The notes beneath the pieces were generated by a model. The model worked only from the letters and a program-made list of their open reading frames with translations. It made no database searches and was not told where the DNA came from. From assembly GCF_000715075.1 (NCBI RefSeq), contig NC_134101.1, positions 149,333,084 to 149,397,083 of the forward strand: a stretch of DNA of 64,000 bases, written 5' to 3'. A program made the position numbers and the translations under genes. This DNA comes from Nicotiana tabacum. Lineage: Eukaryota; Streptophyta; Magnoliopsida; Solanales; Solanaceae. Shown piece after piece: positions 23,641-37,066 of the stretch (position 1 is its first letter; each line of letters starts with the position of its first letter).

Positions 23641-24290
23641 ATAAGGCGAAGTATGGTCTGGGTGCCTAACACCAAATCAATGCTGGAATCGAAATCCTGA
23701 TGCAACGACGTACCTGGCAGATCGACAGGAAATACATCAAAAAACTCTCGTACACCAGCATTGAATCTAATGCGAGAGTCTCCATAGTAGAATCCCGAAC
23801 AAAGGCCAAATAGGCCAAATAACCCTTCTCGACCATATGTCGAGCCTTCAAGAAAGAAATAACTCGGTTGGAAGTGCAAAAAGACGAACTCCTCCACTCT
23901 AATCTAGGCAACTTAGGCATCAGCAATGTAACAATCTTGGCATAGAAATCAAGGATGGCATGGTATTGAGACAACTAGTTGATCCCTAGGATAACCTCGA
24001 AATCAACTATATCAAGCAATAGAAGGTCCGCTCTGGTCTCATAACCACAAAAAGTCACCACACAAGACCGATAAACCCAATCCACAACAACAAGATCACC
24101 CACTGGCATGTACACATATACATGAACACCTAAGTACTCGCGAGATACATCCAGGTAAGGAGAAAATAGAGAAGAAACATAGGAATAAGTGGACCCTGGA
24201 TCAAATAATACCGAGAGATCCTTACGAGAGACATAAATAGTACCTGTGATCATTGCATCAGAGGGGACTGCCTCAGGCCTGGCTAGGAAA
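23641..24290 (-). pseudogene. Element B protease and linker
   Basis: LFDPGSTYSYVSSLFSPYLD (about 24220-24160) keeps the protease Asp. The frame runs to VILGIN and ends in TAG at the Trp codon of GMDWLS, as in element A. The linker to RT continues in broken frames with [22 protein letters not shown] and LAFVRDS. Confidence 0.8.
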
Positions 24291-25756
24291 GAAAAACTAG
24301 ATAGAGCACCACCTAACTAGCCTCCACCTTTAGGGAAACCCCTACCCACCTAGAAACCACCTCTGATTGGATGAGCGGGGGTGTGGTAGCCGGTGCGACA
24401 ATCATGGGCTAATGGTCCTGCTGCTCGGCCTTGCCCAAAGTCTGGGACAAAACCTCTTCATATGGATAAACACCCCACACTCAAAACAACCCCTCAGAGC
24501 AGTGGATTGCTGACCTAAAGTATTAACCTAATGGCCTGAATACCCACTAAAGGAACCCTGAATAGCTGGCGGACAATAAGTACTCTTTGGAATAGCACAA
24601 AAGTAAGGTCATGTTGGAGCACTCCGAGCAGGCAGTTATGCTAACTGCATAGGCCTGCTAGACTGGCCCTTCATGAACTGAGCTCTTTCCCTAGGTGGGG
24701 CACCACTAAATCCACCAAACTGTCGGGGCCGCTTGTCCTTCGGCGCAAACTCTCCACTGTGATTATGGATACGCTCGATCCTTTGAGCTATATCCCTAAT
24801 CTGATGAAAGAGAGTCCCCATCTCTACTTAACGAGCCATTAAAGCCTGAATCTCATGGTGCAAACCTGCAATGAACCTCCGCACCCTCTCTACGTCTATA
24901 AGGAGTATATTAGTTGCATGGCGAAACAAATTAGTGAATCTCACCTCATAATCGATCATAGACATGTCTATGACCCTGACATAGTCGCTCAAACTAACCC
25001 TAAAGCTCTTTTCTCTCCGAAGGTGGTATGTAGTTCTCCAAGAACATATGTGTAAACTGATCCCAAGTCAAGGGAGGTGAACCTGCTGGCCTACTATAGA
25101 GGTAAGCCTTCCACCATCTGCGGGCCTTGCCCTCAAGCTAAAAGGTGGTGAAGTCCACCCTGTTGGACTCCAATATCCCCATGTTATGTAGCCTATCCTT
25201 GCACCGGTCGATGGAATCATATGGGTCCTCTAACCGCTCACCCCCAAAGTTAGGAGGACAAAGCATAGTCCATTTGTCCAGCCGCTTTTGCTAATCGACG
25301 GTCGCGACTTGTATTGGCTCTGGCACAGCCACTGCAACTGGCTGGGCCCCGCCCGTAGGTAGTGCACCTAGGGTCTGATAAGTAGTAGACACGTGCCCTA
25401 GATCCTGAGTGGTAGGGGTCTGTGATCCCGCTCCCGCATGAGATATGGATAGGTATGCTGGAAATAAATCAGCCTGCATCATAGAGTCCATAAACCACAA
25501 CATACTACAAATCCTAAATCTAAAACCGGTGCAGTCATGAAATCTGAAAGGGCTAGCTTAGATGCAGGCGCCTCATCCTGCTCCTCAATAATAGGATCCT
25601 CTACTGGATCCACAGGTGGCACAACATGAGCAACCCTAGGGCGCCCTCGTCCACTGACTGGAGCTGGAGCCCTCCCCAGCCTCTGCCTCGGCCTCTAACA
25701 ACAAGGGGAACAGTCCCTCGACCGCCTGGTACCTCCACCATGCGCGTTCTCACCAT
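24291..25756 (-). pseudogene. Element B gag
   Basis: Start ATG at 25756 (MVRTRMVEVPGG). An Arg/Gly-rich N-terminal part leads to a variable region (MDSMMQADLFPAYLS), then after a TAG the capsid-like block KRLDKWTMLCPPNFGGE, RRWWKAYL and LTWDQFTHMFLENY, then SMIDYEVRFTNLFRHATN. It ends in an intact CCHC knuckle near 24450-24500 (C-F-E-C ... H-MKRF-C). There are several stops and frame changes. This is the most complete gag of the A/B type in the window and shows what A has deleted. Confidence 0.8.
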
Positions 25757-25933
25757 CTATGAGAGATCAATAGAAAGATACTTAATATAATATCAACTGC
25801 ACAATAGGAGATAAAGAAAGAGAGGTTTCCTAATATCGTGCAGCCTCCCAAAGATAAGTACAAACGTGTCCGCACTGATCCACAAGACTCTACTAGGCCT
25901 ACTCATGACTCGTGAGACCTATGTGAACCTAAA

Positions 25934-25945
25934 GTTCTGATACCA
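25934..25945 (-). promoter_or_regulatory. Element B primer-binding site
   Basis: On the minus strand this reads TGGTATCAGAAC, one base from the tRNA-iMet site TGGTATCAGAGC. It lies three bases inside the LTR border at 25949. Confidence 0.85.
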
Positions 25946-25948
25946 AAC

Positions 25949-28532
25949 TGTCACGACCCAAAACCCGTAATAGGTTGTGATGGCGCCTAACGCCGTTGTT
26001 CAACAAGCCCACAAGCGAACCTCCAATTTAGTTATCCCCTTTTGAATTTTTATACAGAAGTTTCCTTTTTTAAAAGAACGTGATCTCATGCAACTGTACA
26101 TAATCTTTTCTTAAAAATACTAGCATGAGAAATATATAAATCCGGTGCCACAAGTGCATGAGCAAACTAGAGAATATATAAAACTATTACAACTATTAGA
26201 TCGAAGCAAGGCAAGCAGCTTACCACTAAGTTTCCTTATAAGTGTGGCTACGCGCCTGTGTGACCACTGGTAGTACACGTCTCAGTACCTGCACATTTAT
26301 TACATAAGTGTGCATAAGTATGTAAAATAATACGTACCTAGTCTAACCTCAAAGAAGTAGTAACGAGGGATCGACTTGACACTTACTAGTGGTCAACCTA
26401 TAATAAAAATACATAAAGTAGGCATGAAGAATGTACAACAAGTATCGACAAAACAAATAATCAAATCACTAAATATGACATAGCCGGCCTTGAAGGTGCT
26501 AACTCAACCGTTACCAAACCAAATCCAGTCTCATGTATTAAGCACGAAGCTACCAAGGCAGACGACCTGATCCCATAGGAATAGTGGTACTAAGTACTGT
26601 CGAGGCAAACGACCCAATCCCATAAGAATATGTTATTACACTGTCGATGAGAACATCCCGATCCCATAAGAGTAATTTAACACACTACCGAGGTGAACGG
26701 CCCGATCCCATTGGAGTAGAAAATCTTACCCCGCTCGCGGAAGTACATGTGAGTCGAGAAGACACAGATCCATAGTTCATCAAATATTTCCAAAGTTAGA
26801 GGCTAAGTTAGTATCTTTATTCTAATCCCCAATCTCAGTCATAATAAAAGAGATCAATACACAAAGATAGATACAAATAACACAATTAAGGCATAATGTG
26901 AATCTAGTTCTACCCGGACATAACATGAGTATAGCTACGTATGGGCTCTCGTCACCTCGTGCGTACATAGCTCCCCACAACAAGTAGCACGCAACAATTA
27001 ATGCACTTACGGGAAAAAAATTCCTCTTACAAAGTTAGGCAGAGACTTACGTCGCTTTCAAGTTCACTAATCAGCTCTTTAACCTCACTAGAACTCTCCA
27101 AATGAAGCTGAGTAGTCCAAAGCTAATAAAAAATAAACTAATCAGCAAGTGCTCAAAAGTTTATTATTTAACCACTACAGTAAATTACGTAACCCATTTT
27201 GGAAGGTCCCTAAAAGTCACCCTCGGGCCCACGTGCCCGAATTTTAGAAATTTTCGAAGATAAATGTTACTCATGACCTCACAAACTCAAATATATAATT
27301 CATTCCAATTTCCATAACCAAATCCGTGATCAAATCCCAATTTTACTTAAACCCTAGGTTCTCCACAAATTCCCACAAAATTCACTAATTCCCATATTTA
27401 ATCTACCTATAATACATGTATTTAATTTTAAAAAGGGTAGAATTTACTTACCTTGTTATTTTAATGAGAACCGCCCACAAAAGTGCTCTCAAATTCGCCC
27501 AAGACCAAGTAAAAATGTGTGAAAAATAGGCTAAGTCCCGAATTAAATGCACTCTACTGCCTAGCAATTTTCACACCTGCGGTCAGAAACTCTGCATCTG
27601 CGGCTCCTCGCCCGCACCTGCTCATCCGTACCTCCAGATCACCTCATGCATGTGCGACCAAGGCCAAGCTACCTCGATCCACACCGGCGGACCCCTCATC
27701 GCAGGATCGCTTTTACTTCTGCAAAAAATTACTTGCTTCTGCGGACCTCACAGACTCCCCTCCATTCTGCACCTGCGACCAAGGTCCGCATCTGCAACCA
27801 TTTCCACCGCAGGTGCAAATGCATCAGATACATGAAACCTTCAGCACTTTGCCAAAGTGCAATCACGCTCCGTCGACCATCCGAATTCCACCCGAGGGCC
27901 CCAGGACCTCGACCAAACGTGCCAACAAGTTCCAAATATCATTCCAGACTTAGACGAAGCCTTCAATCACATCAATCAATATCAAAAACGCGAATCGCAT
28001 GCCAATTCAAGACTATTAAAACTAATGAATTTCCAACATCTAAAATCGATATCGAAATCTATCGAAAAAACTTTGATTGACCTCAAATTTTGCACACAAG
28101 TCATAAATGACACAACGGTCCTACTCTAACTCTGGAACCAATAATCGGAGCCCGGTATCAACAAAATCAACTCTCGGTCAAACTTCTTAACCTGCCAAAC
28201 CTTCAAGTTTCCAACTTTCACCAATTTAAGCCACAACGACCTACAGACCTCCAAATCAATATCCAGATACACTTATAAGTCAAAAATCATCATACAAACC
28301 TATTGGAATTATCAAATCCTGGTTCCGATATCGTTTACTCAAAATCTTTACTCAATCCAAACTTGACCTTCTTTGGCCACTATTAAGGAACTAAGTGTTC
28401 CGATTTAAACCCAAACCCTTCCAAACCTGAATCGACCATCCCCGAAAGTCACAAAATAGTAAAAATACATACGACAAGTCATAATCAGGGGTACATGGAT
28501 TTAGAAAATAAAATGACCAGTCGCATCATTAT
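25949..28532 (-). repeat. Element B 5' LTR (2.58 kb)
   Basis: Starts 'tgtcacgacccaaaacccg'. The end near 28532 is eroded ('agtcgcatcatta' in place of a 'gttaca' terminus), so the border is approximate. It has about four degenerate 50-base repeats around 'cgaggc-aacgacc-gatcccata' (26500-26720). A palindromic pair TGCACCTGCG / CGCAGGTGCA lies at 27768-27777 and 27808-27817, in a GC-richer block (27560-27900). Open frames across that block on both strands are not genes. Confidence 0.8.
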
Positions 28533-28777
28533 ATGTTTGGATTGGGTGTTGTTATAAATGATTGAGAATATTCTTTGGAGTTTATATCTCAATTTTTAGA
28601 GAATTGGGTGAAGATTCGAGGTTGTTTTGTTAGGATTTCATTTTGAAACTCGAAGAAGAAGACTTAAACAAGTTATATATATTTTGTATTTCAGGTGTAG
28701 AAACGACATACAAAATATATACAACTAATAGAATTATATATAAGTTGTATATAAATTATAGTTTTTCACAAGATTCT
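28533..28777. other. Short AT-rich spacer between elements B and C
   Basis: No gene, repeat terminus or tandem structure is seen beyond short repeats of 'atatacaa' and 'gttgtata' type near 28670-28750. It ends 'agattct' directly before the TG of element C. Confidence 0.4.
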
Positions 28778-29264
28778 TGTCACGACCCAAAATCCCACCA
28801 TAAGTGTCATGATGGTACTTAGTCTCTAAGACTAAGTAAGCCATTTATAATAACAATTCAAGCCATTTTTTTAGGATAATCGAAACCAACAACGGAAATA
28901 AAGATACAACCTCCCAAGACTAGTAGTACTGAGTCATGAACTCTAACTTAATACATGAAATGATCTGAAGGAAATCAAATATACATTACTGCTCGAATAA
29001 TAATTAACAGTACGATAAGAGGGAAAGACTCCAAGGGACTGCGATGACCAAACAACCCTACCTTGAATCCTTGCGATCACACTCTAACTCTGTCCGAGTC
29101 CTATATCTCCAATACCTGGCTCTGTACAAAAAAATGTACAGAAGTGTAGTATGAGTACACCACAGCGGTACCCAGTAAGTATCAAGACTAACCTCGGTGG
29201 AGTAGTGACGAGGTACAGTCAAGACACTCACTAATCAATAAACCTGTGCAGTGTAGCAGTATAT

Positions 29265-29265
<1 letters not shown>

Positions 29266-29345
<80 letters not shown>
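29266..29345. repeat. AAT microsatellite in the element C 3' LTR
   Basis: About 27 uninterrupted AAT units. The partner LTR has about 30 units at the same place (35676-35764), so the tract has changed length since insertion. Confidence 0.95.
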
Positions 29346-29346
<1 letters not shown>

Positions 29347-30334
29347 GAAACAAATAACAATAATGACAACAAGAATCAATCAATGATATAAACAACAAGG
29401 CAACAAGAACACCAATAATATTGCTTAAACGAATAAGGAACACAAATCAATCAAGTCTCAGATATATGTCTTTCAAATGCAAGCACTTCAATAAAACCCT
29501 TAGGATATAATCCTGCCAAATAAATATATATTTCGAATTTACTCTCTTAAATAACTAGCTTTCAACAAAAATTCTTTCAAATAATTTTTTTGGAATATAA
29601 TTCCTTCAAATAAATGTCATCATGTGACATCTTACTTCATAATCATACAATACTGGTCTCGCCCACTTTCATATTTCCACGGCACCTCGTGCCCATATTT
29701 CTTTCATAACTGCAGGGACAACTCACGTGCCAAAAATATCAATATATATATAAAAATCTGCACGATCAATTTATTTTAGAAATAGTTTTAATGAAGAAAA
29801 TGACATTGTACTTAAATTAAAACGTTAGATAAAATATTGATTTGGATGTAAAAATTATTAAATTAAAATATAATGGTAATTTCTTTTCTTAAAACAACTC
29901 AATCATTAAAAATCAGTAAAACCAAAAATATAAATCTTCAAAGTCTCGTACTAAAAAGTCAAGCCAAAACAATGCAATAAGGAGCACAAAACACATAATC
30001 ATAAAGTCAACTAGTACATCACGGAAGAAGACATGAATTTACATACTAATGAAATAAAATCACCAAGGACAAGAACATAAATAAAGAAATATCAACGGGG
30101 CACTCCCGAGCACCGCCTCGTAGTCCCAAATTATAAATAAACTCACAATAGCTCATTTCCTTATATCACCACGGGAGCCTTCACATATAATTTTAAAGAA
30201 AATATTTTTCCCCGAAATCGCATCCTGCGTTTTAGCCACCCTTATCACACCGCATGACTTCTAGTAGTTCCCCTACTAGCCACACGTTTCAAGCCACCCT
30301 TATCTCACCACATGCGTTTCAACACCCTGCCCTT

Positions 30335-30650
30335 ATATCACCGCATACGTATCAATATCACAATATTTCCCAAATCGCATCTCAAGTTCCCAAATATCAC
30401 AACATAATACAACTTGCACCTCAAATGCCCAATTATAGCAACATAATAAAACTTGCACATCAAGTGATCACATATCAAAACATATCACAAATTGCACATC
30501 AAGTGCTCAAATATTACAACATATTACAAATTTCATATCCAATGCTCAAATCTTACAACATATCACAAATTTTACGTCAAGTGCTCAAATATTACAACAT
30601 ATCACAAATTGCACATCAGGTGCCCAAATATTACAACTTGCCACATAAAT
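30335..30650 (-). repeat. Tandem hairpin array, element C 3' LTR
   Basis: About seven degenerate units of roughly 41 bases with the core 'ttgcacatcaagtgctcaa'. GCAC and GTGC form a stem round a five-base loop, extended by TTG/CAA across a one-base bulge. Good units include 30494-30506 and the one near 30615. Some units (near 30535) have lost the stem. Element D and element F carry other hairpin arrays in the matching part of their LTRs. Confidence 0.75.
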
Positions 30651-32247
30651 CAACAATACATTATTTATCCACAATAAGAAGCTCACGGCTCGGTCATAAT
30701 GCGCACATAAATTCTAACAAAATATCTGGGAGTGAAAACTCAACAAAATAATATTTCACAATTTAACACTTCGCCTCAATATGATTTACATCCTTTATAA
30801 CTCAATATCAATTTCAACAACATGAACTGAAAAGAAATTCATCAAGGGACAACACTTTTTTTTTAATTCACAACTTCATGAAATAAATAGATTTATTCAT
30901 CTTATTAACTAAATTTCTCATTTAAATTGTATGTAGATAAAAGCAATAATGAAAATTATTTCCATAAAAATAGCAACTCAAACAAACATAGAGTTCACAT
31001 AAAAGTCAAGTAGCAATCGCACTAAATTATCTGATAAAAATAATCTAGACAAATAAGGAATGGGATATGACATATAAGAGATTGAATAAGTCCCAACAAT
31101 TTTACAATTTAATACATAAGGTTGTCTACGAATTTTAACCGATATAATTTGCACATATAAACCAAGTACGTACTCGTCACCTCGCGTACATGGTTTTCAA
31201 TCACACAATTTCCACATAAGACTCAATGCCTAAGGGGAAATTCCCCCACACAAGGTTAGACAAGATACTTAGCTCAAATCACGCTATCTCAATCCAATAA
31301 TAGATAATTTTCCTTGATTATCCAGCTCTGAATAGTTCGAATCTAGCCAAAAATAATTCAATACAATCAACACAAATTATTGGAATCAATCCCATATGAA
31401 AATACCAAATTTTCCAATAAAATCCGAAATTAGATAAAAATTGGCCGTGGGGCCCACGTCTCGAAATCCGACGAAAGTTACAGAATATGAACGGCTATTC
31501 AACCACGAGTCCAACCATACTAAAATTACTAAATTCCAACAATGAATCGACTTCCAAATCTTAAATCTAAGGTATAGAGAATTTCTACCATTTTCAACCC
31601 AATTCACTAATTTCATGATAAAAACAACAGTAGATTCATGTATTTTAACCAAAATCGAGTTAGAATCACTTACCCCAATCCATATGGTGAAAATCGCCTA
31701 AAAAATCGCTTCAATCCGAGCTCCATAGCTCCAAATATGTTAAAAATGGTAGAAACTCGCGATTTGTAATCTGTCCAGGTAAGTCGTAGGTGTCGAATAC
31801 GACTTATAAATCGCATTTGGTAACAGCGATTTGTCTCTGCCTCAGAACACAACATTACCTGCCTTCAGTAAATCAATCATAACATTTTGTACAAATGTCC
31901 ACATGATGAACGGTTTGAAGCATTAGAAACTAGACTCAAAGACCTTTAATTTGATAGGCTGTGCATCATATAACACCTTATATATATGTAGATATGCTTA
32001 TCCAAAGTGTGATCTTGTGCGTGCTCATTTAGAATTTTAGTCTATCTTGAAATTTTCCAACTTGGCTTAGACTTAGGCTTCTCCTTAGACCCTAAATAAC
32101 TTATAATTTACTTCATACACTTATTATCATATCCAATTGATATCCATCATATTAATAGTCCGTCTTTGCACACAAAATAATATAATTAGCGCACATCAAC
32201 TTTCTTAATAGCTTAAGTACTTCAAAAAAATTTTCTGGGGTGTTACA

Positions 32248-32260
32248 TTCTCCCTCACTT
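32248..32260 (-). promoter_or_regulatory. Element C polypurine tract
   Basis: On the minus strand this reads 'aagtgagggagaa' directly before the 3' LTR terminus. It is the expected plus-strand primer site, and the 'tcgtcctcgaatgag' block next to it resembles that at 3425. Confidence 0.75.
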
Positions 32261-32527
32261 AGGATCATTCGTCCTCGAATGAGAAGTAGAGTCGACCCAA
32301 TTCTGCACATAGCTTCACTCTTTTCTCACACACCTCAAGTTTCCAAAATTCGAGTAACTCTCAAATTTTTTAGAAATTTTGGCAGAGGCTCCCCTGTAAT
32401 TGGGCTTATCCACCTGTCAGAGTAACACCAAAATAACTCCTAACAACACATCCACAACCCAAATCAATAACACTAATCTCAGAATTACAATAATTGCATC
32501 ATCATAATGATATTTGAACATAAAACA

Positions 32528-32531
<4 letters not shown>

Positions 32532-32573
<42 letters not shown>
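32532..32573. repeat. TA dinucleotide microsatellite
   Basis: About 21 TA units in the internal region of element C. No gene overlaps it. Confidence 0.9.
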
Positions 32574-32577
<4 letters not shown>

Positions 32578-33428
32578 AACTACATCTCTGGTTTTAATAA
32601 TTATCCATAATTGATTACAACATCGCCAATTAACTTGCTGAAACAAAATCTCGTTTCGAACCTCCACTTTACTAACAACGAGGCACGAGGCATGAAGATC
32701 TCATAATTATTTACCTAAATTAACGAGTCACATTTTACGCCACTTGGCACTCACCTCATAGGCTGAAACTAAATAATTACAACACGAATTTAGCAAAAAT
32801 ATGCACAATAACACATAAAAGAATTATCAAATAAGCCTAACAGGCATGACTCCCTGTTAATACTATAGTACAAATTATAATTTCACAAAAAGGATAATTT
32901 AAACACATAAATTTTCATCACAAGGATCTCGTCCTCATATAACTTGAATAGCAGCACATAGCCCGTTTTAAATATTTCACATCCTCTAAAAATTGTGAGA
33001 ACCTCGTCCTTAACTCTGAATCAAAAGTATTTTGCACATTGTGCCAACTGAATTCTTTTCATTTCCTTTCTTTCTTCTTTTAAATAATTTCCGTTAAACA
33101 CAATCACAACATATAATGAACCTTCATACCGGTAGGGAATATAATTCACAATTGAAATCAATTATTTGGAAATTACATCAAACTCACCGAAATGATTAAC
33201 AAAATTCACTTTTAGCCTCAACACTATTCTTACTGACCAACACATAATGATAAACATAGCTATCTCCATAACATCTCTCAACAGGAGTATTCATATAAGT
33301 AGACTTTAGGATTAAGAAACTCACTCATGAGTGGAGAATATTAGGAGGATTTGCCTCGCTACTCAGGATCGAATCAAGTTAGTAAAATTGTTACTTTGTA
33401 ATAACTCGAGATCGTATTTGTAATGACA

Positions 33429-34285
33429 CTATCTGGTGTAGTAACCTCTGCCATACCATAGCAAATATATCAATGGGTGGGCCCCACCTCTTAGGTGCCC
33501 TCTACCCGCTTGTCCTCCACCCCTAACTGATAGTGTAGGTAGAGTAGTAATTGTAATGGAGTGTGTGGCATGTGTGTTCTGATGAAATAGGTTTCTCCCA
33601 AGTCTCGAATAATTTCTCATGATGTGCCTAGTATCACCACACTCAAAACAACCCACTTGTGGTTCGGCTTCTCATAATGAGTCTATGCCGGATAACTGAA
33701 TAACTATTGTAGGAAATCCCGTGCCAGCGGTGCATTAAAAGATGACTGTCCCACATGAGTGCCCTGATTAATTGGAGCACAACGATTCGAAAATGTGGTC
33801 TAGGCTGGCCAACTGCCCAAGCCTCCGCCATAATGAGTTATAACTGCAAAGAAGAATCTGCCGAATTCTACAGAACCTCGAGACCTTTTTGTTTCCTTTT
33901 TTTCCTCGCTCCGAACACGTTCTAGCATCTTAGCAAATTTTTTTTTACCACTAGTCGAAATGAAGTATCAGCCTGCAGTTCCCAAGTCATACAAAATTTT
34001 ATGATCATAATAGAGTCCTTTAATGAATCCATGGACTCGTTCTCTTGCTGTAGGAACGAATGTAGGGATATTACATGCTAATGCACTAAACCTGATGTCA
34101 TATTCTGATATTGTCGTGGTGTCCTTATACAACTGTTCAAACTCTCTGTGCCACAGATTATGGAGAGTCTGGGGAAAAAACTCTTTCAAAGCATTTCTGA
34201 AGACTGAGCCCAAGTAGATGGTTGGTCTGCCCTCTCCATATGCTTTCCACAAACACCGATGGAGAATTATCTCTTCCAAGGCCAA
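33429..34285 (-). pseudogene. Element C gag relic
   Basis: The first part (34285-33968) has FRNALKEFFPQTLHNLWHREF, LYKDTTTISEYDIRFSALA and RERVHGFIKGL, which match the retrotransposon-gag block of the B copy (SMIDYEVRFTNLFRHA, RRFIAGL). After stops and frame changes a zinc knuckle follows (GCFECGDTRHIMRNY), in which the last Cys is Tyr, so it could not bind zinc normally. An Arg/Gly-rich tail follows (RGGGQAGRGHLRGG). Nothing pol-like lies between here and the polypurine tract (33428-32261). Confidence 0.75.
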
Positions 34286-35174
34286 TTTCTTCTTTTACTA
34301 TGCTAACTTAACATTGTTAAGTTGATCCATTTCTTTACATGCTCTTCGATTATTGCTTGAGTTAACTCTTCCCCCTATTTATACACAACGATAAGTAAAG
34401 CTCCATACAGACAAATCTTCGAATGAACCACATAGTCTAGAAGATCATCAACCACCGTACTTCCTTTGAAGCACCCCATAATCCGCAACCGAGACATCCA
34501 CACTGAGTAGACCTTCTGTAAATTTAAAGTGGTTTATCTAACTCCTTTGGTACTGAAGTATAGGATTATTAAGGACACAAACATACCATGAGTCCCAAAT
34601 TTATCCCTTGCAAAAATCTCACACCTTAAACATGTGCAAATTTTGGGGAACCTTATAGTACCACAAATATACATTTCAGGCCAAGAATAATATAACATGT
34701 GACCCCACAATCCGTCCATTGATAGTGAACTCCCCCACTTGGCGCGAAGTCATAGGTCACAACGTCCGATGATCCACAATATTAACCTTTACAGCTCATA
34801 TAAATCAACCAGATGACAAGGTCTGTTCTACCCCCACACGATTCATGAGTGATCTTTCAATACATCTGCATCTTCAGCCGGGACCACATATTGAGACAAT
34901 GTTGAGCATTTCTAGTTGCCTTATAACCCCTCTATAGTATCACAAACCGTTGGCGTATAGTTGATATCGAGTTCGTAATTTCATACACGAGTGGATGCAA
35001 AAAAACATAAGATATATGCTTCAAGCTGAATAAATACTGCACGATAAGGAATGAAAGAAATGGAAAGTTTCCTAATAGCTCTGTATCCTCTCGAAGATAA
35101 GTACAGACGTCTTTGTACCGATCTGCAAGACTCTACTAAACTCGTTCGTGACTCGTAGAACCTATGAACCTAGA

Positions 35175-35186
35175 GCTCTGATACCA
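35175..35186 (-). promoter_or_regulatory. Element C primer-binding site
   Basis: Exact TGGTATCAGAGC on the minus strand, three bases inside the 5' LTR border at 35190. The rest of the leader (34290-35174) shows no coding sequence. Confidence 0.9.
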
Positions 35187-35671
35187 ACTTGTGACGACAC
35201 AAAATCCCATCATAAGTGTCGTGATGACACTTAGTCTCTAAGACTAAGTAAGCCGTTTATAATAACAATTCAAGCCATTTTTTAGGATAATCAAAACCAA
35301 CAATGAAAATAAAGATACAACTTCCCAAGACTGGTAGTACTGAGTCACAAACTCTAACTTAATACATGAAATGATCTGAAGGAAATTAAATATACATTAC
35401 TGCGCGAATAATAATTAACAATACGATAAGAGGAAAAGACTCCTAGGGACTGCGATGACCAAACAACCCTACCTTGAATCCTTGCGATCACACTCTAACT
35501 CTGTCCGAGTCCTATATCTCCAATACCTGGCTCTGTACAAAAAAAAAGTACAGAAGTGTAGTATGAGTACACCACAGCGGTACTCAGTAAGTATCAAGAC
35601 TAACCTCGATGGAGAAGTGACGAGGTACAGTCAAGACACTCACTAATCAATAAACCTGTGCAGTGTAGCAG

Positions 35672-35675
<4 letters not shown>

Positions 35676-35764
<89 letters not shown>
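35676..35764. repeat. AAT microsatellite in the element C 5' LTR
   Basis: About 30 AAT units, slightly longer than the copy in the other LTR. Poly-Tyr and poly-Leu frames on the minus strand come from this tract. Confidence 0.95.
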
Positions 35765-36774
35765 GAAACAAATAACAATAATGACAACAAGAATCAATCA
35801 ATGATATAAACAACAAGACAACAAGAACACCAATAATATTGCTCAAACGAATAAGGAACACAAATCAATCAAGTCTCTCAAATATATGTCTTTCAAATGC
35901 AAGTACTTCAATAAAATCCTTAGGATATAATCGTGCCAAATAAATATATATTTCGAATGTACTCTCTTAAATAATTAGCTTTCAACAAAAATTCTTTCAA
36001 ATAATATTTTTGGAATATAATTACTTCAACTAAATGTCACCATGTGACATCTCACTTCATAATCATACAATACGGGTCTCTGCCCACTTTCATATTTCCA
36101 CGGCACCTCGTGCCCATATTTCTTTCATAACTGCACGGACAACTCACGTGCCAAAAATATCAATATATATGTAAAAATCTGCACAATCAATTTATTTTAG
36201 AAATAGTTTTAGTGAAGAAAATGACATTGTACTTAGATTAAAATATTAGATAAAATACTGATTTGGATGTAAAAATTATTAAATTTAAATATAATGGTAA
36301 TTTTTTTTATTAAAACAACTCAATCATCAAAAATCAGTAAAACCAAAAATATAAATCTTCAAAGTCTCGTACTAAAAAGGCAAGCCAAAACAATGCAATA
36401 AGGAGCACAAAACACATAATCATAAAGTCAACTAGTACATCACGGAAGAAGACAAGAATTTATATATTAATAAAGTAAAATCACCAAAGACAAGAACATA
36501 AATAAAGAAATATCAACGGGGCACTCCCGAGGTACCGCCTCGTAGTCCCAAATCATAAATAAACTCACAATATCTCATTTTCTTATATTATCGCGGGAGC
36601 CTTCACATATAATTTTAAAGAAAATATTTTTCCACGAAATAGCATCCCACGTTTTAGCCACCCTTATCACACCGCATGACTTCTAGTAGTTACCCTTACT
36701 AGCCACGCGTTTCAAGCCACCCTTATCTCACCGCATGCGTTTCAACACCCTGCCCTTATATCACCGAATGTGTA

Positions 36775-37066
36775 TCAATATCACAATATTTCACAAATCG
36801 CACCTCAAGTGCCCAAATATCACATCATAATACAATTTGCACCTCAAGTGCCCAATTATCGTAGCATAATACAACTTGCACCTCAAATGATCACATATCA
36901 AAATATATCACAAATTGCACATCAAGTGCTCAAATATTACAACATATTACAAATTTCACATCCAGTGCTCAAATCTTAGAACATATCACAAATTTCATGT
37001 CAAGTGCTCAAATATTACAACATATCACAAATTGCACATCAGGTGCACAAATATTACAACTTGCCA
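36775..37066 (-). repeat. Tandem hairpin array, element C 5' LTR
   Basis: The partner of the 30335-30650 array, with the same 41-base period. It includes units with GCAC-ctcaa-GTGC near 36799 and 36839 that differ in the loop from the GCAC-atcaa-GTGC form while keeping the stem. Confidence 0.75.

Larger units (their letters stand above)
21945..28532 (-). mobile_element. Element B: Ty3/gypsy element lacking its 3' end
   Basis: Minus-strand order: 5' LTR (25949-28532), PBS, gag, protease, RT/RNase H, integrase zinc region, then truncation at 21945. The integrase core, chromodomain, polypurine tract and 3' LTR are missing. The protein regions resemble element A more than D, and two premature stops are shared with A. 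Confidence 0.85.
28778..32247 (-). repeat. Element C 3' LTR (3.47 kb)
   Basis: From 'tgtcacgacccaaaatccc' to 'ggggtgttaca'. Features inside are an AAT microsatellite (29266-29345), a GGCAC-ctc-GTGCC hairpin near 29690, a tandem hairpin array (30335-30650), and an inverted repeat AAGTCGTA / TACGACTT (31781-31805). Near the inner end the start-site-like hairpin ACCTCG / CGAGGT lies at 29191-29214. A poly-Tyr frame across the microsatellite and a 165-codon frame across the array are low-complexity readthrough. Confidence 0.9.

Noticed and set aside
27519..28080. Two overlapping 144-codon plus-strand frames
   Set aside because: They lie in the element B LTR over the palindrome-rich block, opposite to the element's sense; compositionally Pro/Arg/Ser-rich with no domain.
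29188..29379. Poly-tyrosine reading frame (and its twin at 35600-35797)
   Set aside because: It is a translation of the AAT microsatellite inside the element C LTRs; no gene context.
30254..30751. 165-codon repetitive frame on the plus strand
   Set aside because: It reads through the tandem hairpin array in a minus-strand LTR; the repeat pattern comes from the DNA repeat, and the other LTR breaks the frame.
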